Shown piece after piece: positions 9,263 to 19,856 of a stretch of DNA of 64,000 nucleotides (its first letter is position 1; each line of letters begins with the position of its first letter). Source of the DNA: Streptomyces macrolidinus (GTDB lineage Bacteria; Actinomycetota; Actinomycetes; Streptomycetales; Streptomycetaceae); NCBI RefSeq assembly GCF_023887685.1, contig NZ_JAMWMR010000009.1, forward strand, positions 150,371-214,370, given 5' to 3'. The notes beneath the pieces were generated by a model, which was not told the DNA's origin, did no database searches, and saw nothing but the letters and a program-made list of their open reading frames with translations. Position numbers and translations under genes: made by a program.

Positions 9263-9604
9263 TCAGAACGGCAGGCCGGGGATGCCGCCGCCGCCCAGGC
9301 CCTGGGCCAGCGGGCCGAGCTTCTGCTGCTGGAGCGCCTGCGCGTTGTCGTTGGCCGCCTTGACGGCCGCGACGATCAGGTCGGCGAGGGTCTCGGTGTC
9401 CTCCGGGTCCACCGCCTTGGGGTCGATCACCAGGCCGCGCAGCTCGCCGGAGCCGGTGACCGTGGCCTTCACCAGGCCACCGCCCGCCTGGCCGTCGACC
9501 TCGGTCCGCGCCAGCTCCTCCTGGGCCTGGGCGAGGTCCTGCTGCATCTTCTGGGCCTGCTGCAGCAACTGCTGCATATTGGGCTGGCCACCACCGGGAA
9601 TCAC
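9263..9604 (-). CDS. YbaB/EbfC-family nucleoid-associated protein
   Basis: A 113-residue small DNA-binding protein of the YbaB/EbfC family, which forms tweezer-shaped dimers on DNA. Visible are the coiled Gln-rich N-terminal helix ([20 protein letters not shown]), the conserved [18 protein letters not shown] core at about 40-58, and the [14 protein letters not shown] helix. It is the first gene of the ybaB-recR-DUF5063 unit, a conserved association in bacteria. Confidence 0.93.
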   Translation of the reverse strand: MIPGGGQPNMQQLLQQAQKMQQDLAQAQEELARTEVDGQAGGGLVKATVTGSGELRGLVIDPKAVDPEDTETLADLIVAAVKAANDNAQALQQQKLGPLAQGLGGGGIPGLPF

Positions 9605-9940
9605 GATGAAGCTCCTGGTTTCGAACGGTACGACTGTCAGGGTTTCGCACGGCTGTCAGGGCGGAGTGTGCCGCCTGGCACGAGCCTACGTGGTCACCGG
9701 AACGCGCGCTGCGGTAGTCCGTCCGGACTTGCCCCGCCCCCGCCACGGCACTCTTTCGAGTGAGTTTGAGAGCGGCCTCATACCTGCCCAAGCCCCACTT
9801 CCGGGCGGAAATGCGGTGAAACCGGGAGCCTCACCACGCGGTGGAAGGTAGGAAGGATGCGGCGCTTCAGCACCATGCGTCACCAGGAACGCGCGGAGCG
9901 TGCGTCGCGGAACGTTGGAGCCGTACGTAGGGAGTGCCGG
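9605..9940. promoter_or_regulatory. Divergent intergenic region ybaB / SLATT gene
   Basis: 336 bp separating two divergent genes, so it must hold both promoters. A short repeat of CTGTCAGGG occurs twice near 9635-9660. No RNA gene or strong hairpin was seen. Confidence 0.4.
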
Positions 9941-10681
9941 GTGAGTCAGCCGGAGATGCAGCCCGAGGGGCCGCCCCGGAGGGGGCGGGGCGATGGTGCG
10001 GCGGGGCTGCGGCCGGGCGACCTCCTGGGGCGGCCGTTCCCGCAGGGCGACTGGGGGGAGCCCGCGCCGCGCCTGGACGAGCTGTACCGATGGGTGGAGG
10101 ACCGGGCGCTGGAGACGGTCACCTGGTATCTCGCGGACCGGGTGGCGAAGCGGCGGTGGGCGCTGCTGCTGCGCGGGGGCGCCGCGCTCGGCGCGGTCTG
10201 CGGGGCCGCGCTGCCGCTGCTCGATCTGAGCGGGGTGATGACCGGCGTCGCGCCCTGGGCGTATCTGTCGCTGCTGCTCGGGGTGGCGTGCGTGGCCGCG
10301 GACCGGTTCTTCGGGGTGACGTCCGGCTGGATGCGGGACGTGGCGACCGCGCAGGCGGTGCAACGGCGGCTCCAGGCGCTCCAGTTCGACTGGGCGGCGG
10401 AGAGCGTGCGCGAGGTGCTCGGACCGGCGGAGGGGACCGCGGGAGAGGCGGCGGAGCGCTGCCTCGTGGTGCTGCGGCGGTTCTCGGAGGACATGGTGGA
10501 GCTGGTACGGGCGGAGACCGCGGACTGGATGACGGAGTTCCGGACGGGGTCGGCACCGCTGAGCATCCAGAGCGCGGGGGCGTCCGCGCCCCGGCCGGAG
10601 GGCACGGCGCCCGGCCGGTTCGTCCCGCCGACAGGGGCCCGCCCGAACATGCCGCGACAGCGGCCCCCGGAAGCGCGCTGA
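9941..10681 (+). CDS. SLATT-domain membrane protein
   Basis: 246 residues from the GTG at 9941, chosen because GGAG lies eight bases upstream; a longer frame back to 9857 lacks this site. The centre holds two closely spaced membrane helices (LLRGGAALGAVCGAALPLLDL and APWAYLSLLLGVACVAADRFFG), flanked by the WYLADRVAKRRWALLLRGG entry helix and a C-terminal cytoplasmic helix pair, the pattern of SLATT proteins. SLATT families include predicted nucleotide-sensing pore proteins in conflict systems, but this stand-alone form is chromosomal core in Streptomyces and its role is not established. Confidence 0.75.
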   Translation: MSQPEMQPEGPPRRGRGDGAAGLRPGDLLGRPFPQGDWGEPAPRLDELYRWVEDRALETVTWYLADRVAKRRWALLLRGGAALGAVCGAALPLLDLSGVMTGVAPWAYLSLLLGVACVAADRFFGVTSGWMRDVATAQAVQRRLQALQFDWAAESVREVLGPAEGTAGEAAERCLVVLRRFSEDMVELVRAETADWMTEFRTGSAPLSIQSAGASAPRPEGTAPGRFVPPTGARPNMPRQRPPEAR

Positions 10682-10702
10682 GGGTTGCCCTGCCGTCCCG
10701 GG

Positions 10703-12715
<2,013 letters not shown>

Positions 12716-12787
12716 CGCCGCGTCACCTTCCCCCCTGTGTGGGCGACAGCCAGAGGATAGTGCTGCCCGCGGACCGTGCCCTCCGTG

Positions 12788-12833
12788 GACCACGCTGTCC
12801 GTCGTAGGTGGACCGTGCTGTCCGTCGTAGAAG
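12788..12833. repeat. 23-bp tandem repeat, two copies
   Basis: Two adjacent 23-bp copies sharing GCTGTCCGTCGTAG, differing at four positions, with a weaker partial copy just before. They lie in the kinase upstream region and share the TGTCCGTCG core with the second repeat set. Confidence 0.7.
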
Positions 12834-12881
12834 GAGTCGGTCGGGGCGGCGCCCGCGGTTCCGTGACGGCCCGCCACTCCC

Positions 12882-12969
12882 CCGTCCGTGTCCGTCGACT
12901 GCCCCGTCCGTGGCTGTCGACTGCCCTGTCCGTGTCCGTCGACTGCCCCGTCCGCGGCTGTCGGCACGC
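12882..12969. repeat. 22-bp tandem repeat, four copies
   Basis: Four head-to-tail 22-bp units starting at 12882, 12904, 12926 and 12948. Units 1 and 3 carry TCCGTGTCCGTCGACTGCC, unit 2 has TGGCTGTCGACTGCC, and unit 4 is degenerate. Each intact unit has a central GTCGAC palindrome. Spacing of two helical turns would suit a protein-binding array or may reflect replication slippage. Confidence 0.8.
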
Positions 12970-13050
12970 GACAACCTGTCGCGGAAACCCATCGTCCGCA
13001 GACAGGACGCCCATGTCACGTCCTCGGCCGGCCCACCTACCCTCGGGCCC

Positions 13051-14409
13051 ATGACGCCTCAGACCGATCCCCAGGCCGGCGCCGCCGTCAAGGCCGCGGA
13101 CCGTGCGCATGTCTTCCACTCCTGGTCAGCTCAGGACCTCATCGACCCGCTCGCCGTCGCCGGGGCGGAAGGGTCGTACTTCTGGGACTACGACGGCAAC
13201 CGCTACCTCGACTTCGCCAGCGGGCTCGTCTACACCAACATCGGCTACCAGCACCCGAAGGTCGTCGCCGCGCTCCAGGAACAGGCCGGCAAGCTGGCCA
13301 CGTTCGCGCCCGCCTTCGCCATCGAGGCCCGGTCGGAGGCGGCCCGGCTGATCGCCGAGCGCACCCCCGGCGACCTCGACAAGATCTTCTTCACCAACGG
13401 CGGCGCCGACGCGGTCGAGCACGCCGTGCGCATGGCCCGGCTGCACACCGGCCGCTCCAAGGTGCTCTCCGCATACCGCTCGTACCACGGCGGCACCCAG
13501 CAGGCCGTGAACATCACCGGGGACCCGCGCCGTTGGCCCTCCGACAGCGGCACGGCGGGCGTCGTCCACTTCTGGGCGCCGTACCTGTACCGCTCGCGCT
13601 TCTACGCCGAGACCGAGCAGCAGGAGTGCGAGCGGGCGCTGGAGCACCTGGAGACGACCATCGCCTTCGAGGGGCCGGGCACCATCGCCGCGCTGATCCT
13701 GGAGACGATTCCGGGCACCGCCGGGATCATGGTCCCGCCGCGCGGCTACCTCGCGGGCGTGCGCGACCTGTGCGACAAGTACGGGATCGTCTTCGTCCTC
13801 GACGAGGTGATGGCCGGGTTCGGCCGTACCGGCGAGTGGTTCGCGGCGGACCTCTTCGAGGTGACCCCCGACCTGATGACCTTCGCCAAGGGCGTGAACT
13901 CCGGCTATGTGCCGCTCGGCGGCGTCGCCATCTCCGGGAAGATCGCGGAGACCTTCGCCAAGCGGCCCTACCCGGGCGGTCTGACCTACTCCGGGCACCC
14001 CCTGGCCTGCGCCGCGGCCGTCGCCACGATCAACGTGATGGCCGAGGAGGGCGTCGTCGCGAACGCCGCCGTCGTCGGCGCACAGGTCATCGAGCCGGGC
14101 CTGCGCGAACTGGCCGCACGGCACGCCTCGGTGGGCGAGGTGCGCGGCGTCGGCATGTTCTGGGCCCTGGAGTTGGTGAAGAACCGCGAGACGCGCGAGC
14201 CGCTCGTGCCCTACAACGCGGCCGGTGAGGCCAACGCGCCGATGGCCGCCTTCGCCGCCACCGCGAAGGCGAACGGCTTGTGGCCCTTCGTCAACATGAA
14301 CCGTACGCACGTCGTTCCGCCCTGCACCATCACCGAGGCGGAGGCCAAGGAAGGCCTCGCCGCCCTGGACGCGGCGCTGTCGGTGGCCGACAAGTACGCG
14401 GAGCAGTGA
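13051..14409 (+). CDS. Class III (omega-type) PLP-dependent aminotransferase
   Basis: A 452-residue fold-type I enzyme of the acetylornithine/omega-amino acid aminotransferase group. It shows YHGGT at 145-149, the Asp-binding DEVMAGFGRTGEWFA starting at 251, and the PLP Lys280 in FAKGVNSGYVPLG. The start at 13051 is supported by the MTPQ beginning and by the repeats upstream being non-coding. A GntR-family regulator begins 96 bp downstream on the same strand and may control it. The amino donor is not deducible; the family includes taurine, beta-alanine and putrescine transaminases. Confidence 0.9.
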   Translation: MTPQTDPQAGAAVKAADRAHVFHSWSAQDLIDPLAVAGAEGSYFWDYDGNRYLDFASGLVYTNIGYQHPKVVAALQEQAGKLATFAPAFAIEARSEAARLIAERTPGDLDKIFFTNGGADAVEHAVRMARLHTGRSKVLSAYRSYHGGTQQAVNITGDPRRWPSDSGTAGVVHFWAPYLYRSRFYAETEQQECERALEHLETTIAFEGPGTIAALILETIPGTAGIMVPPRGYLAGVRDLCDKYGIVFVLDEVMAGFGRTGEWFAADLFEVTPDLMTFAKGVNSGYVPLGGVAISGKIAETFAKRPYPGGLTYSGHPLACAAAVATINVMAEEGVVANAAVVGAQVIEPGLRELAARHASVGEVRGVGMFWALELVKNRETREPLVPYNAAGEANAPMAAFAATAKANGLWPFVNMNRTHVVPPCTITEAEAKEGLAALDAALSVADKYAEQ

Positions 14410-14505
14410 ACGGCGGTCCCCCGACCCCCCAGCGCGTAAGGTGACGTGCTCCGAGCATCACGACAGGAACACGTATTCGTACGCGGATGGGGGACCCAGA
14501 CCACC

Positions 14506-15192
14506 ATGGCCGGCATTGGCGCCGTTACCCGAAGCACCCTGCGGCAGCAGATCGCGGACGCGCTGCGCGACGAGGTGCTGGCCGGCCGGCTCCAACCGGG
14601 CCAGGAGTTCACGGTGAAGGAGATAGCCGAGCAGTACGGCGTCTCCGCCACCCCCGTCCGCGAGGCCCTGGTCGACCTGTCGGCGCAGGGCCTGCTGGAC
14701 GCCGTGCAGCACCGCGGCTTCGAGGTCCACGCCTACTCGCTGAGCGACTACCGTGCCATGATCGAGGCCCGCGGTCTCATCACCGACGGCCTCTTCCGCC
14801 GCCTCATCGACGCCGAGGGCAAGGCCGTCGGCGAGGCCCCCCGGCACAGCCTCGCGCTCGGCCCGATACGCCGCCGCGGCGAGGAGGCCGCCCGCGCCGC
14901 GACCGCCGGTGATCTGAACATCCTCATCGGCTACGACCTGCGCTTCTGGCGCGAGGTGAGCGCCCTGGTCGGCAACCCCTACCTCGCCGACTTCCTGCAT
15001 CGGTTGCGGGTGCGGTCCTGGGTGTGCGCGGTCCAGCATCTACGCGGGTCGACCGGCCTCGGGGACCGGCTGTGGTCCGGACACCCCCGCCTCGTGGACG
15101 CCCTCGTGCACCACGACCCTGTCGCGGCGCACGCCGTGGTCACGGACTACCACGCGCACTCCCTCGGACTGCTCGGGCAACCGGCCGAATGA
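14506..15192 (+). CDS. GntR-family transcriptional regulator, FadR/FCD type
   Basis: 228 residues with a GntR winged helix at about 6-72 (LRQQIADALRDEVLAGRLQPGQEFTVKEIAEQYGVSATPVREAL) and an all-helical FCD-like effector domain behind it (DYRAMIEARGLI ... HHDPVAAHAVVTDYHAHSL). The ATG at 14506 is preceded by a GGGGGA tract about 10 bases upstream. Position suggests control of the adjacent aminotransferase in response to an organic acid; that is inference. Confidence 0.88.
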   Translation: MAGIGAVTRSTLRQQIADALRDEVLAGRLQPGQEFTVKEIAEQYGVSATPVREALVDLSAQGLLDAVQHRGFEVHAYSLSDYRAMIEARGLITDGLFRRLIDAEGKAVGEAPRHSLALGPIRRRGEEAARAATAGDLNILIGYDLRFWREVSALVGNPYLADFLHRLRVRSWVCAVQHLRGSTGLGDRLWSGHPRLVDALVHHDPVAAHAVVTDYHAHSLGLLGQPAE

Positions 15193-15301
15193 GCGCCCCG
15201 GCGACGGAGTCGGCCCGCTGTGGGTAGGAGACCTGGCACAGCCGCGGCTCTCACGCCGACTACGCTGCCTGCACCACACCGATAAACCGAGGAGCTTACC
15301 G

Positions 15302-15952
15302 TTGGCCTGTGACCTGTGGCTGGTCCCGCTTGTCGACGTGTTGTGCCACACCCCCGACAACCCGTTCGCCGAGGAACTCGCCCTCTACGACCGGGCGCTG
15401 GTGGAGGTCGGACTGCCTCCGGTGCCGATCTACCAGTACATGCCGGGACTGAACGGCGAGGTGGCACCGGTCGCGGGCTTCGACTACGAGGCGCTGCACT
15501 TCCTGCGCCGCGCCTATCTCCTCCAGCTCTCCGGCCTCGCCGTCACCCCGGTCGACCAACTGGGCGGCGACTACGAGCAGTTGCTGGAGATGTTCGAGGC
15601 GACGGCCCAGCAGTCGCATCTGGTGTGGCACTACGACCACGCGGGCGCGTATCTCCCGATCGACTTCGCCCATCCGCTCTCCAACGACGAACTCCTGGAG
15701 TCCGGCGGCCCGTTGGGATCCAGCCAGGCGCTGCTGCGGGAGCTGGAGTTCGTGGCCCCGGCGATCGGCATCGACCCGGCCAACCCACCCGCCGCACCCG
15801 AACCCCCGCTCGCCCCCACGGAGTTGGAGGAACCGGCCGCCACAACTCTCTACGACCCGAGCCCCTTCGCCCGCGAACGGCACGTCTGGCTGGGCCTCCA
15901 CGCGGCGGCGACACGCAGCCTGGCGCAGGGCTCGATGATCGTCTTCGGCTGA
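15302..15952 (+). CDS. Conserved Streptomyces protein of unknown function
   Basis: A 216-residue soluble protein, not assigned to a named family. A TTG start at 15302 is supported by GAGGAG eight bases upstream and by the start ACDLWLVPLVDVLCHTPDNPF being the first conserved-looking block. The middle is rich in Tyr, Leu and acidic residues (FDYEALHFLRRAYLLQLSGL) and a Pro/Ala stretch lies near 160-180. No signal peptide, membrane helix or catalytic motif was seen. It stands between the GntR gene and a convergent lipoprotein gene. Confidence 0.7.
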   Translation: MACDLWLVPLVDVLCHTPDNPFAEELALYDRALVEVGLPPVPIYQYMPGLNGEVAPVAGFDYEALHFLRRAYLLQLSGLAVTPVDQLGGDYEQLLEMFEATAQQSHLVWHYDHAGAYLPIDFAHPLSNDELLESGGPLGSSQALLRELEFVAPAIGIDPANPPAAPEPPLAPTELEEPAATTLYDPSPFARERHVWLGLHAAATRSLAQGSMIVFG

Positions 15953-15974
15953 ACTCACCGGGCGCCCGCCCGGA

Positions 15975-16712
15975 CTACGAAGTCGACTTCACCGTCAGGT
16001 CGCCGTTCGTCGTCGACAGGTCGAGGTGGTACTTGCCCGCCGGGTCGTTGTCGAAGGCCACGTTCCTGTCGCCGTGGGAGGTGTCCGCCGAGATCCGGTA
16101 CTCGGCGGGCGGGGCCGTGACCGTGAGGCTGCCGTTGGACGTGCGGGCCTTGATGTTCTCCGGGACGGCCGTCCGGATCGTCACCCGGCCGTTCGACGTC
16201 TGTGTGTCGATGTCGCCGCCCTTGCCGCCCTTGACGCTGACGCCGCCGTTGGACGTGCGCAGCCTCACGGGGCCCGTCGCGTCGGTCACCGCGATCTCGC
16301 CGTTGCTCGTGTGCACGTCGACCGCGCCGGTGCCGGTCAGCGTGAGGCCCCCGTCGGAGGTGCCTCCCGTCACCGGAAGACCGGCGGGCACCTTGACGGT
16401 GTAGTCGATCCCGCAGTCCTTGCCGCAGCCGGAGAGCGTCAGGACGCCGTCGTCGACGTGGAAGGACGTGCCGCTCGGCTTGTCACCGCGGTAGTCGACC
16501 TTGCGATGCACGGAGATCGTGGAGACGTCGGCCGAAGCGTCCACCTTCACACCTCCGTGCTCGTTGTCGAGCCGGATCGAGGTGACCTTCCGGGACACCT
16601 CGGCGTCGTCCTCGAAGGTCTTCTGACCGATGGCCGAGCACGCGGACAGCCCGCCGACCGTGAGTGCGGCCAGAGTCACCGCTGTAAGGACGCGCGTGTG
16701 CAAGCGACGCAT
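15975..16712 (-). CDS. DUF4097-type beta-helical lipoprotein
   Basis: 245 residues with a lipoprotein signal: basic start, hydrophobic core and lipobox GLSAC, giving lipidation at Cys25. The mature part is a repetitive beta-solenoid with recurring TSNG motifs (VDVHTSNGEIAVTDATG, RLRTSNGGVSVKGG, TQTSNGRVTIRT, ARTSNGSLTV), as in DUF4097 and DUF4098 proteins. It would be anchored on the outer face of the membrane. Family members often sit near envelope-stress regulators; none is adjacent here. Its start is 149 bp from the purA stop. Confidence 0.85.
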   Translation of the reverse strand: MRRLHTRVLTAVTLAALTVGGLSACSAIGQKTFEDDAEVSRKVTSIRLDNEHGGVKVDASADVSTISVHRKVDYRGDKPSGTSFHVDDGVLTLSGCGKDCGIDYTVKVPAGLPVTGGTSDGGLTLTGTGAVDVHTSNGEIAVTDATGPVRLRTSNGGVSVKGGKGGDIDTQTSNGRVTIRTAVPENIKARTSNGSLTVTAPPAEYRISADTSHGDRNVAFDNDPAGKYHLDLSTTNGDLTVKSTS

Positions 16713-16800
16713 GAAAGTCCCCCCGTACGGACCGAGTTGAGTCGTCGGTCGATCGTCGGGATCCTACCGAGCCGTGCTCGTGCCACCGCCGGAGAAGCCG

Positions 16801-16834
16801 CGACGGCCGGTGCAGCGGACCGCACCGGCCGTCG
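16801..16834 (-). terminator. Hairpin terminator after purA
   Basis: A perfect 13-bp stem (16801-16813 with 16822-16834) around an 8-base loop, 28 bp past the purA stop. There is no U tract, as is usual in Streptomyces. Confidence 0.7.
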
Positions 16835-16861
16835 TGTCGAAGCTCCCCGTGGAGCGACCCG

Positions 16862-18145
16862 TCAGAGGAACGAGTTGATCTCGATCGTCTCGTCCCGGCC
16901 CGGACCCACGCCGATCGCGGAGATCGGGGCGCCGGACATCTCCTCCAGGGCCTTGACGTAGGCCTGGGCGTTCTTCGGGAGGTCGGAGAACGTCTTGGCC
17001 TTCGTGATGTCCTCCTGCCAGCCGGGCAGGTACTCGTAGACGGGCTTCGCGTGGTGGAAGTCGGTCTGGGAGTAGGGCAGTTCCTCGACCCGGCGGCCGT
17101 CGATCTCGTAGGCGACACAGACCGGGATCTGCTCCCAGCCCGTGAGCACGTCGAGCTTGGTCAGGAAGAAGTCGGTGAGACCGTTCACGCGGGTCGCGTA
17201 CCGGGCGATCACCGCGTCGAACCAGCCGCAGCGGCGGTCCCGGCCGGTGGTGACACCGCGCTCGCCGCCGATGGTGCGCAGCGCCTCGCCGTCCTTGTCG
17301 AGCAGCTCGGTCGGGAAGGGACCCGAGCCGACGCGCGTGGTGTACGCCTTCAGGATGCCGATGACGCGGCTGATCTTCGTCGGGCCGACGCCCGCACCCG
17401 TGCAGGCGCCGCCCGCCGTCGGGTTGGACGACGTCACGAACGGATACGTGCCGTGGTCGATGTCCAGCAGCGTGCCCTGGCCGCCCTCGAAGAGGACCAC
17501 CTTGTCGTCGTCGAGCGCCTGGTTGAGGACCAGGACCGTGTCGGCGACGTACGGCTTGATCTGCTCCGCGTAGCCCAGCAGCTCCTCGACCACCTGGCCG
17601 ACCGCGATGGCGCGCCGGTTGTAGAGCTTGGTGAGGAGCTGGTTCTTGACGTCGAGGGCCGCCTCCACCTTCTGGGTGAGGATGGACTCGTCGTAGAGGT
17701 CCTGCACACGGATACCGACGCGGTTGATCTTGTCCGCGTAGGTCGGGCCGATGCCGCGCCCCGTCGTACCGATCTTGCGCTTTCCGAGGAAGCGTTCCGT
17801 CACCTTGTCGACGGTGACGTTGTACGACGTGATGATGTGCGCGTTTCCGCTGATCAGGAGCTTGGACGTGTCGACGCCACGCTCGTTCAGACCGCTCAGC
17901 TCGGAGAGCAGGACCGACGGGTCGACGACAACGCCGTTGCCGATGACGGGCGTACAACCGGGCGACAGAATGCCGGAAGGGAGGAGGTGGAGCGCATACT
18001 TCTGGTCACCTACGACCACCGTGTGGCCGGCGTTGTTGCCGCCCTGGTAGCGCACCACATAGTCCACTGACCCACCGAGCAGGTCGGTGGCCTTTCCCTT
18101 GCCTTCGTCACCCCACTGAGCACCGAGCAGCACAAGTGCGGGCAC
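16862..18145 (-). CDS. purA: Adenylosuccinate synthetase
   Basis: PurA joins IMP and aspartate using GTP in the first step from IMP to AMP. The 427-residue protein has the phosphate loop GDEGKGK at 12-18, NNAGHTVV, the [13 protein letters not shown] loop near 127-139 and [16 protein letters not shown] near 303. Length and motifs are complete. It is monocistronic: a strong hairpin follows, and a divergent gene lies upstream across 195 bp. Confidence 0.97.
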   Translation of the reverse strand: MPALVLLGAQWGDEGKGKATDLLGGSVDYVVRYQGGNNAGHTVVVGDQKYALHLLPSGILSPGCTPVIGNGVVVDPSVLLSELSGLNERGVDTSKLLISGNAHIITSYNVTVDKVTERFLGKRKIGTTGRGIGPTYADKINRVGIRVQDLYDESILTQKVEAALDVKNQLLTKLYNRRAIAVGQVVEELLGYAEQIKPYVADTVLVLNQALDDDKVVLFEGGQGTLLDIDHGTYPFVTSSNPTAGGACTGAGVGPTKISRVIGILKAYTTRVGSGPFPTELLDKDGEALRTIGGERGVTTGRDRRCGWFDAVIARYATRVNGLTDFFLTKLDVLTGWEQIPVCVAYEIDGRRVEELPYSQTDFHHAKPVYEYLPGWQEDITKAKTFSDLPKNAQAYVKALEEMSGAPISAIGVGPGRDETIEINSFL

Positions 18146-18270
18146 GCGCGTACACCCCTTCCGGGCGGGGCATGTCCAGGGTCAGGGGGCGTACGCGGAG
18201 GGTCCACCGCCGCGTGCACCGCGACCGTCGTTGGCCGCAACCGTCGGACCGGATGCCCCGGAATAGACGA

Positions 18271-18298
18271 AGCCCCTGGCGCAATAGCGCAAGGGGCT
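18271..18298. other. 12-bp stem hairpin between divergent purA and lipid-kinase-like gene
   Basis: AGCCCCTGGCGC and GCGCAAGGGGCT (one mismatch) flank an AATA loop. It looks like a terminator but lies upstream of two divergent genes, about 125 bp before purA and 43 bp before the other start, so it may act as an attenuator or insulator in a leader. Confidence 0.5.
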
Positions 18299-18340
18299 CT
18301 TGCACAAAGATGCTACCCGAGGAAGCGAGGCAGGACCGAG

Positions 18341-19201
18341 GTGGCGACTTCCGACCAGCTTCTCGTGGTCATCGACCCGGTCGCCCGTCGCAGTGACGGT
18401 GAGGCGGTACGAATCGCGAAAGACGTGCTCAGCGGGGGTGCGACGACCAAGGTGTGCCTGCCGGACAGTCCGGAGGAATTCGCCCGCGCGCTGGCGCGCA
18501 GGGGGTCCAGGCGGCCGGTGGTCGTGGGCGACGACGGTGCGCTGCTGCGCGCGGTGGGCGTGCTGCACCGCAGGCGGGAGCTGGCCACGACGGGCCTGTC
18601 CCTGGTGCCGGTCGGGACGGGCCTGTCGCTGGCGCGGTCGCTGGGGGTGCCGACGGGGGCGGTGGCGGCGGCGCGGGCCGTGCTGGACGGGGTGGAGCGA
18701 CGCCTCGACCTGCTGGTGGACGACAGCGACGGGGTGGTCCTCGGGGGCCTGCGGATCCCGTCCGCACCGGGCGTCGCCGCCGGGCCCGGTGCCGTGCCGA
18801 CGGCCCGGGACGCCGCGCCCGTACGGCCGTGGCTGCGGATGCGTACGTCCCTCGTACGCACGCTGACACCGCGCCCGCCCCGAAGCACGGCCTCTCCCGG
18901 GCCGTCGCGGCTGCGGGTCGAGGTCGACGGGGTGATGCTGATCGACCTGGACCAGCCGCTGGAGGGCGTGACCGTGACACCGGGAGGTCCGGGCCTGGCC
19001 GAGGTCGAGGTCCGCCCGACTCCGGTGGGGACGCCGCTGCGGATGAGTGGCCGCAGGGTGACGGTGTCGGGAACGGACTTCCGCTACCGAGCGGACGCGG
19101 CGGTCGCGGGACCGGTACGGACACGGACGTGGGTGGTGAGAGAGGCGGCGTGGGGGCTCACCCTGCCTGCCGCCGGGTTTGCGGGGGCCGAGGGGGTCTG
19201 A
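18341..19201 (+). CDS. Diacylglycerol-kinase-like protein with altered catalytic motif
   Basis: 286 residues resembling the DAGK/sphingosine-kinase catalytic fold: a VVIDPVARR start, a VVVGDDGALLRAVGVL block where the family has GGDGT, and LSLVPVGTGLSLARSLGVPTG where it has PxGTxNDFAR. The second half is a beta sandwich (RLRVEVDGVMLIDLDQPLEGVTVTP). Because GGDGT reads GDDGA and the Asn-Asp pair is missing, lipid kinase activity is doubtful. It diverges from purA, an association I have seen in Streptomyces. Confidence 0.7.
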   Translation: MATSDQLLVVIDPVARRSDGEAVRIAKDVLSGGATTKVCLPDSPEEFARALARRGSRRPVVVGDDGALLRAVGVLHRRRELATTGLSLVPVGTGLSLARSLGVPTGAVAAARAVLDGVERRLDLLVDDSDGVVLGGLRIPSAPGVAAGPGAVPTARDAAPVRPWLRMRTSLVRTLTPRPPRSTASPGPSRLRVEVDGVMLIDLDQPLEGVTVTPGGPGLAEVEVRPTPVGTPLRMSGRRVTVSGTDFRYRADAAVAGPVRTRTWVVREAAWGLTLPAAGFAGAEGV

Positions 19202-19250
19202 GACCTTGCGGGGCCTGGTGCCGGGGCACTGCGGCCCCTGGCCCGGGGTG

Positions 19251-19748
19251 TCAGTCCTGGCCGAAGAGTTCCTCGCGGTGGGCTCGCCAGCGTTCCATGA
19301 CCTGTGCCAGCTCGCCCTCCATGAACTCGAAGAAGGCGACCGTCTCCGCCATGCGCTGCCCCGCCGGGGTCTCCGCCCCGAGGCTGTCGACGCCCTCGCG
19401 CAGCGCGTGTTCCCAGCGCTTGAGCACCGCGTCGCGGCTGGTGAGCGCCTCGTACCACTGGTCGCTGTGCACCCGGTAGCGCTCGCGCCGCGAGCCGGGC
19501 TCGCGCTCACGCCGGACCATGTGCTGCTGAGCCAGATAGCGCACCGCACCGGAGACGGCGGCCGGGCTGACCTGGAGCAGCTCCCCCAGCTCGGCGGAGG
19601 TCATCGCGCCGGAGTCGGAGGACAGCAGCGCCGCGAAGACCCGCGACGGCATCCGCGCCATCCCGGCCTCGACGAGCTGCGCCGCGAAGCCCTCCACGAA
19701 GGACGACACCGCCTTCGGGTCCCGCTCCACCGCGCTCGACTCCGCCAT
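19251..19748 (-). CDS. MarR/GbsR-family regulator of the divergent ABC exporter
   Basis: 165 residues from the ATG at 19746-19748. A winged helix at about 35-95 (SGAMTSAELGELLQVSPAAVSGAVRYLAQQHMVRREREPGSRRERYRV) and a C-terminal dimerisation helix bundle match GbsR/MarR-like regulators. It is divergent from an ABC transporter whose promoter, 73-109 bp away, carries nested dyad symmetry, so it is probably the local repressor, with an exported compound as likely inducer. The frame continues far upstream but that part is antisense to the ABC gene. Confidence 0.85.
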   Translation of the reverse strand: MAESSAVERDPKAVSSFVEGFAAQLVEAGMARMPSRVFAALLSSDSGAMTSAELGELLQVSPAAVSGAVRYLAQQHMVRREREPGSRRERYRVHSDQWYEALTSRDAVLKRWEHALREGVDSLGAETPAGQRMAETVAFFEFMEGELAQVMERWRAHREELFGQD

Positions 19749-19856
19749 CTCTGATCCTCCCGCTCCCCGTCCGGCCGCCATGTCCCAGTGTATCCCGCTC
19801 GATTTATACGCTTCCTTAACTTCACAAATTTCTGAAAGAAGCGTACGTTCTGAACC
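19749..19856 (+). promoter_or_regulatory. Leaderless promoter and operator of the ABC exporter
   Basis: Unusually AT-rich. TTCACA (19821-19826), a 17-bp spacer and TACGTT (19844-19849) form a sigma-70-type promoter ending seven bases before the ATG at 19857, so the mRNA is probably leaderless. The minus-35 is inside an imperfect palindrome at 19821-19836 (TTCACAAATTTCTGAA). Outer arms TACGCTTC (19807-19814) and GAAGCGTA (19838-19845) form a second perfect dyad overlapping the minus-10. Confidence 0.65.

Larger units (their letters stand above)
12716..13050. promoter_or_regulatory. Divergent region kinase / aminotransferase with tandem repeats
   Basis: 335 bp between divergent starts. The middle is filled by two sets of short tandem repeats (12788-12833 and 12882-12969, listed separately). 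The kinase frame stays open upstream through the repeats to 12967, but the product is repeat-driven and lacks a ribosome site. Confidence 0.5.

Noticed and set aside
12716..12967. Upstream extension of the receptor kinase by 84 residues
   Set aside because: The extension is encoded by the tandem repeats, has no ribosome site, and the ATG at 12715 has one and sits just before the kinase domain.
18271..18298. Terminator of an unannotated gene between purA and the lipid-kinase-like gene
   Set aside because: No gene ends there on either strand; it is reported only as a hairpin in a divergent leader region.
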